Shown here piece by piece: positions 32,666 through 36,838 of a DNA stretch of 36,838 nucleotides. Numbering within the stretch: the stretch's first letter is position 1; every line of letters begins with the position of its first letter. The notes under the pieces were generated by a model, which was given only the letters and a program-made list of their open reading frames with translations, was not told the DNA's origin and searched no databases. Position numbers and translations under genes: made by a program. This DNA is from Clostridiales bacterium (GTDB taxonomy: Bacteria > Bacillota > Clostridia > Oscillospirales > Oscillospiraceae): the NCBI GenBank assembly GCA_012520295.1, contig JAAYOP010000033.1, positions 1-36,838 of the forward strand, read 5' to 3'.

Positions 32666-34444
32666 GTGAGGAAGCTGAACAGAGGTCTTCATTTCAAGCT
32701 TGTTTTAATCATGCTTATACTCATAGTGTCTCTTATGACCGTTGTTTGCGCTTTCCTCGTTCGCGGAGTTCTCAATTACTACCTTTTTGAGTTTTATGAC
32801 CAGATGAAAAAGGTGTTTACAGACGCCGAGTTTATCTCAGAGCTCAGCAGCAGGGCAAGAGCGGGAGAAAATGAGCTCAACGATATGCTTGCTGCATATA
32901 AAGGCCCCTTGGGTATAGACTCGGGGACACGCAATTATTATATTCTGGATGGTAAAACGGGAGAGCTCCTGATTGACGGTGGCAAGCCCTCAGGCGTAGG
33001 CTCAGAGCAAGATATTGAGATTACTCCAAATATATTGAAAGCCCTTAACGGAGAAGAGGGATATAAGGGCTCTATAGGCGATAGCTATATGGATTTTGCA
33101 GTTCCCATAAAGGGCGGAGAAAACTCTTATATTGTCTACATAAAGGACAATAAAAGCAATGCGCAGGAGCTGAATGTTGAGCTCTTCAAGATCATATTGG
33201 AAGCGCTGCTGGTTGGCCTTATAATATCCGTGCTTCTCAGCTTTTTGCTGTCAAAGACCTTAATTAATCCAATTCAGAGCCTTACCCGGGCCGCAAACAG
33301 GGTGGCAGCGGGAGATTTTTCAGAAAAAATTGAGGTAACGGCCAAAGATGAGATTGGAATACTTACGCAAACCTTCAACGATATGGCCAATCGTCTGAAG
33401 GAGACCCTTGAGGACATCGAAAATGAAAAGAACAAGCTGAGCACGGTATTTCTCCATATGACGGATGGTATCGTGGCTTTTTCAAGGGATGGAGAGCTCA
33501 TTCACCACAATCCCACAGCCGAGCGTATGCTTGGTATCAAACTTGGGGACGGTAAACTGGGGTTTAAAGAAATCTTCGGCGATATTGTCACAATGAAAGA
33601 GGTTTTTTCGTTAAGAAGACCTAACGTTATTCAGGTGGGGAAAGATATTGGCAAAAAAAGCCTTGAGATCTCATTTGCGCCCTTTTCAAGGGGGAATATC
33701 CAGAGGGGTGTTTTGGCTGTTATACACGATGTTACGCAGCAGAAGCGCGCCGACGAGATCAGGAAGGAATTTGTGGCAAATGTATCCCATGAGCTGAAAA
33801 CACCTATAACAAGCATAAGAAGCTATGCCGAAACCCTGGCGGATTCAGACGACAGCCTTCCGGAAGAAACAAGACAGAATTTTCTTTCTGTTATTGTCAA
33901 TGAAAGCGATCGCATGAATAAAATCGTACAGGATCTCCTTGCCCTGTCCAAATTTGATGCGGGCGAGGTTGTAGTTGATATAAAGCCCTTTGATATTAAC
34001 CAATCAATTAAAAATATCTATGATATGATGATACTGGATATCAAAAAGCAGGGGCTTGAGCTTATCATCGATATTGAGAAACAGCTACCAGAGATTATGG
34101 GTGATAAGAGCAGGATCGAGCAGGTTCTTATCAATATCGTATCAAATGCCGTGCGGTATACTCCCGAGGGCGGAAAGATAACAATTAGTGCGGGAGCCTC
34201 TGGCAGTAATATATGGATCAAGGTCAGCGATACGGGAGTCGGAATACCGAAAGAGGATATTCCGCGTCTCTTTGACAGGTTTTACAGAGTGGACAAGGCA
34301 AGAACCAGGGCTTATGGGGGCACAGGCCTTGGATTATCCATAGCCCATGAAATTATAACCAAGCACGGTGGGAGCATCCAGGTTGAAAGCGAGCTGGATA
34401 AGGGCACGGACTTTATCATCCTGCTGCCGATTGAGGGCAGGTAA
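32666..34444 (+). CDS. walK: Sensor histidine kinase WalK
   Basis: About 592 residues. A first membrane helix (11-33), an extracytoplasmic domain of about 140 residues, a second helix (176-196), a HAMP domain (196-249), a PAS domain (about 254-358) and the kinase core follow in the order typical of WalK. The phosphorylated His is His375 in FVANVSHELKTPITSIRSY. The ATPase shows N box LINIVSNAVRYTPEGG, DTGVGIPKEDIPRLFDRFYR and GGTGLGLSIAHEI. The start is unclear. GTG at 32666 sits right behind GGAAGAG (very close spacing), while CTG at 32675 has GAGGTGAGGAAG in better position. It lies 27 bases after walR and is probably regulated by YycH and YycI. Confidence 0.93.
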   Translation: MRKLNRGLHFKLVLIMLILIVSLMTVVCAFLVRGVLNYYLFEFYDQMKKVFTDAEFISELSSRARAGENELNDMLAAYKGPLGIDSGTRNYYILDGKTGELLIDGGKPSGVGSEQDIEITPNILKALNGEEGYKGSIGDSYMDFAVPIKGGENSYIVYIKDNKSNAQELNVELFKIILEALLVGLIISVLLSFLLSKTLINPIQSLTRAANRVAAGDFSEKIEVTAKDEIGILTQTFNDMANRLKETLEDIENEKNKLSTVFLHMTDGIVAFSRDGELIHHNPTAERMLGIKLGDGKLGFKEIFGDIVTMKEVFSLRRPNVIQVGKDIGKKSLEISFAPFSRGNIQRGVLAVIHDVTQQKRADEIRKEFVANVSHELKTPITSIRSYAETLADSDDSLPEETRQNFLSVIVNESDRMNKIVQDLLALSKFDAGEVVVDIKPFDINQSIKNIYDMMILDIKKQGLELIIDIEKQLPEIMGDKSRIEQVLINIVSNAVRYTPEGGKITISAGASGSNIWIKVSDTGVGIPKEDIPRLFDRFYRVDKARTRAYGGTGLGLSIAHEIITKHGGSIQVESELDKGTDFIILLPIEGR

Positions 34445-34470
34445 GCTTTCGGTTATATTGGAGGGTGAAC

Positions 34471-35796
34471 ATGGCCAAGCAGGTTATTGAGCCTTTAAAA
34501 ACCTTTATTATTGTTCTGCTGCTGGCATCCTCGCTGTTTCTTGCCGGAAAGACAGGGGTGTTCAACGAGCTTATCAGTTCTGTTCCTGTCCTTGAAAATG
34601 CCGGGGATTGGATAAGGTCCCTTGGCCGCCAGAACAGCAGCAGTATTGAAGGAAGCATATTTCTGCATGAGGCGGCAAGGCCTGTTGGCATTGTCCTGAC
34701 AGACAGAGATGGACTGCATGTGGGGGCAATGTATGACCGGGCTGCCATTAACGACCTTTATAACCGGGTCTCGAAAACGTTGGGTGAAGCGCTGGGCTCA
34801 GCGTCCGTGCCGGAGGAGGTTGACCGCAGGCAGTGGGAGGGCGCCCTGGGAAGCGAAGGAGTTTATTTCGAGTTCAGCGATGAAATACCCCTTACTGTAG
34901 CAGCACGCTGGCTTGGACTTGAAATGATTAATGTCAACAGCCATAGCGCGAAAAGAATTTGCATCGCAAAAAGCGGCGACAGGACAGACATGTATTATAT
35001 TAGCGGTGATAAAAGGATTTTCAGGTGCAGGACCGCCGCAGTCCTGAGTGGCCTTGCGCCCTTAATGAATTCCCTCATGCAAAAGGAAGTCAATTTTGCC
35101 TTTGAACTGGGAGGGGATTTTGAAGGATTGGATCCCAACAGCCTGATACCCAAAAATACTCCCGAAGCCTATGTATTAAAATCGGAAAACTTGCTGGACA
35201 ATGAAGCTGCCCGGGATTCCGTTTTTTCAGCTTTTCGGATAAACCCTGGCTCAAAAAACACATATAAAATAAACGAGGGCAAGGCAAACGAGGGGGTCGT
35301 GTATGTTGAGAACAATGCGACTCTGGAGATATATAAAAACGGTTTGATAGTATATGACAGGGAAACGGACGGAAGAAACGACATAATGCTGCCTTTTGCG
35401 CAAAGACCGGCGGATATCGGCGATATTATCGAAGCGGCATGGGAAATGATTGGCTCTTTGCGAGAACATGACAGCCGCGGTGATGAAGTGATATATTTTA
35501 CCGGCGTAAGCGAGGCAGCATCGGTCTATAAGGTTACCTTTGATTATTTTGTAAACGGCAAGGAGATTATTAACGACGGACATGGGGCAACCGTAACGAT
35601 GAAGGACGGCAGGATAATAAAAGTCAGTGCTTATTTGAAGAGCTACAGGCTTGCGGGTGAGAAGACGGCAATGTTGCCTGCCAGGCTGGCGGCTGCAATT
35701 GCCAGAGAGGGCACCGACGGCAGCCAGCTATGCATAGCTTATGAAGATAATGGAGCGGATACCCTTGTTCCGTTCTGGTATCCCAAAAGGGCTTAG
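34471..35796 (+). CDS. yycH: YycH-like WalK regulatory protein
   Basis: A 441-residue protein with an N-terminal membrane anchor (TFIIVLLLASSLFLAGKTGV) and a large extracytoplasmic domain. The start at 34471 follows GGAGGGTGAAC; an in-frame GTG at 34465 lies inside that site and is unlikely. In Bacillus and Staphylococcus YycH and YycI bind WalK at the membrane and tune its activity. Sequence similarity is modest by eye, so the name rests mainly on position between walK and a yycI-like gene, length, and the anchor-plus-domain layout. Confidence 0.8.
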   Translation: MAKQVIEPLKTFIIVLLLASSLFLAGKTGVFNELISSVPVLENAGDWIRSLGRQNSSSIEGSIFLHEAARPVGIVLTDRDGLHVGAMYDRAAINDLYNRVSKTLGEALGSASVPEEVDRRQWEGALGSEGVYFEFSDEIPLTVAARWLGLEMINVNSHSAKRICIAKSGDRTDMYYISGDKRIFRCRTAAVLSGLAPLMNSLMQKEVNFAFELGGDFEGLDPNSLIPKNTPEAYVLKSENLLDNEAARDSVFSAFRINPGSKNTYKINEGKANEGVVYVENNATLEIYKNGLIVYDRETDGRNDIMLPFAQRPADIGDIIEAAWEMIGSLREHDSRGDEVIYFTGVSEAASVYKVTFDYFVNGKEIINDGHGATVTMKDGRIIKVSAYLKSYRLAGEKTAMLPARLAAAIAREGTDGSQLCIAYEDNGADTLVPFWYPKRA

Positions 35797-35880
35797 AATC
35801 ATATTTCCGAGCCATAGCCCGAAAATATTAGTTATAAGGTCAGAATGGATGCGTTTGGATGCCGTTCAGGGGTTTGAGCT

Positions 35881-36690
35881 ATGAGCATATCAAGAATTAA
35901 AACAATAGTCATATTTATCCTCTTAATAGTGAATGTCTGTCTTCTCGCAATATATTTTGTGGATAAATACGATGACATGGTTTTGGGCAACCAGACCAGG
36001 AGCGCGCTGGTTGATTTTTTAGAAGCCAAGGGCATTTCCATGAACGAGGACAGGATACCCAATGAGACCAAACGGGATATATATTACATAACAAGAGACA
36101 TTGAAATGGAGCGGGGACTGGTAGAAGCGGTTCTTGGCTCCTGCGAAGCTATTGACCAGGGCGGATATGTATACCTGTATAAAAGCAAGAACGGCAATGC
36201 GGAGTTCAGGAGTACGGGCAGATTTGATATAACCATAAACAAATATCCTACGGGCAGCAAGAGCATCGAGAAGGTGTCGGAGGAGCTGCTGGATTTAATG
36301 GGTCTGGACGCAATTCGGGACACCTCGGAAGGTCTGCGTTCCGACGAAATAAAAAAGGTTGGGTATATCTGTTTACATGAAGAGGATGAAGTTTTTAATT
36401 GCCGGATAAACTTCACATACCATGCCGACGGGAGAGTTGAGATTAGCGGGAATAAAATTGTCGGAAAAATTGGCTATTTGCGGCAGGCTGATATGCTCTC
36501 AATTGCGACTGTGCTTGTAAGCTTTGCGCGGGAAGCGGAGAATACAGAAGGCATAAGCCGGATTGAAAGCATAAAGCCGGGATATATGATGTCTGCAAAC
36601 GCGGCTGAGCTTCAACCGGTATGGCGTATAATTACCGACTGCGGTTATTATTATATAGATGCGGCTACCGGTACTTTGAGGGTTATATAG
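35881..36690 (+). CDS. yycI: YycI-like two-component system regulatory protein
   Basis: 269 residues with a single N-terminal membrane helix (VIFILLIVNVCLLAIYFV) and an extracytoplasmic domain that ends in DCGYYYIDAATGTLRVI, a closing strand pattern common in YycI proteins. The start follows CAGGGGTTTGAGCT. It is the last gene of the walR-walK-yycH-yycI series in view. A metallo-hydrolase (yycJ/walJ) and an HtrA protease often follow, but the window ends before they could be seen. Confidence 0.82.
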   Translation: MSISRIKTIVIFILLIVNVCLLAIYFVDKYDDMVLGNQTRSALVDFLEAKGISMNEDRIPNETKRDIYYITRDIEMERGLVEAVLGSCEAIDQGGYVYLYKSKNGNAEFRSTGRFDITINKYPTGSKSIEKVSEELLDLMGLDAIRDTSEGLRSDEIKKVGYICLHEEDEVFNCRINFTYHADGRVEISGNKIVGKIGYLRQADMLSIATVLVSFAREAENTEGISRIESIKPGYMMSANAAELQPVWRIITDCGYYYIDAATGTLRVI

Positions 36691-36741
36691 CCTGGCAGTT
36701 AACTGCGTATTCGAAGCTTCATATGATTTTATAAGGAACAC

Positions 36742-36770
36742 TTTACTTTTGGATGTAATTTATGTATAAT
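36742..36770 (+). promoter_or_regulatory. Putative promoter after yycI
   Basis: TTTACT (36742-36747) and TATAAT (36765-36770) are 17 bases apart. It could drive a gene just beyond the window edge. Confidence 0.35.
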
Positions 36771-36780
36771 GTGTTGATTA

Positions 36781-36816
36781 TGTTAATTAGTTGACACTGT
36801 ATTGTCAGAATTAACA
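36781..36816. promoter_or_regulatory. Operator-like palindrome at the right edge
   Basis: TGTTAATT (36781-36788) and AATTAACA (36809-36816) are perfect inverted arms. Inside them TTGACA (36791-36796) faces TGTCA (36803-36807). No T run follows, so an operator just downstream of the promoter at 36742-36770 fits better than a terminator. Confidence 0.4.
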
Positions 36817-36838
36817 TCCAGAATCCGGTTATAATTTA

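Noticed and set aside
36695-36706. Perfect 12-base palindrome GCAGTTAACTGC after yycI as a terminator
   Set aside because: It has no loop of its own and no T run follows on either strand.
36791-36835. TTGACA with the TATAAT at the right edge as a promoter
   Set aside because: The spacing is 33 bases, far from 17. The TTTACT-17-TATAAT pair upstream is better.

Overview
The window looks like a chromosomal segment of a strictly anaerobic, low-to-mid GC Gram-positive bacterium of the class Clostridia. The evidence is a pyruvate:ferredoxin oxidoreductase, a pyruvate phosphate dikinase, a WalR/WalK two-component operon with YycH- and YycI-like partners, the holB-ricT pair, consensus sigma-A promoters, strong GGAGG ribosome binding sites and frequent TTG/GTG starts. 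No rRNA, tRNA, CRISPR array, transposase or phage gene was seen. The order or family cannot be fixed from this piece.

Layout. (1) Positions 1-7408, all on the minus strand: a cut-off uroporphyrinogen-decarboxylase-like protein, a two-gene unit (CcmF-type cytochrome c haem lyase, then a large secreted mono-haem cytochrome c with Ig/PKD-like repeats), and an FAD flavoprotein of the fumarate reductase type. A short flavodoxin-like gene diverges from the flavoprotein. (2) 8231-10939: a GNAT acetyltransferase, a decayed ABC exporter carrying several frameshifts, and spacers with hairpins that share one stem sequence. (3) 10940-18774, minus strand: ppdK, mnmE and the PFOR gene. (4) 19052-27790, plus strand: comM, trkA, trkH, then a tight moxR / DUF58 / DUF4129-like membrane protein / ROK kinase run. 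(5) 27946-31004, minus strand: holB and ricT, flanked by two copies of a short palindromic repeat, then a zinc-ribbon membrane protein read from a near-perfect tandem promoter. (6) 31256-36690, plus strand: a Nudix ADP-ribose pyrophosphatase and walR-walK-yycH-yycI.

How the genes fit together. PFOR and PPDK sit at the pyruvate/PEP node of anaerobic metabolism. TrkA/TrkH take up potassium. WalRK with YycH/YycI controls cell-wall turnover. HolB and RicT belong to replication and RNA maturation, as in the holB-yaaT neighbourhood of Bacillus. The least ordinary part is the left end. A System I haem lyase (CcmF) is co-transcribed with a single unusual extracellular cytochrome, and no other maturation gene is visible. 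The cytochrome carries about 440 residues of aromatic-rich sequence that I cannot assign to any family. This is the best candidate in the window for an undescribed system.
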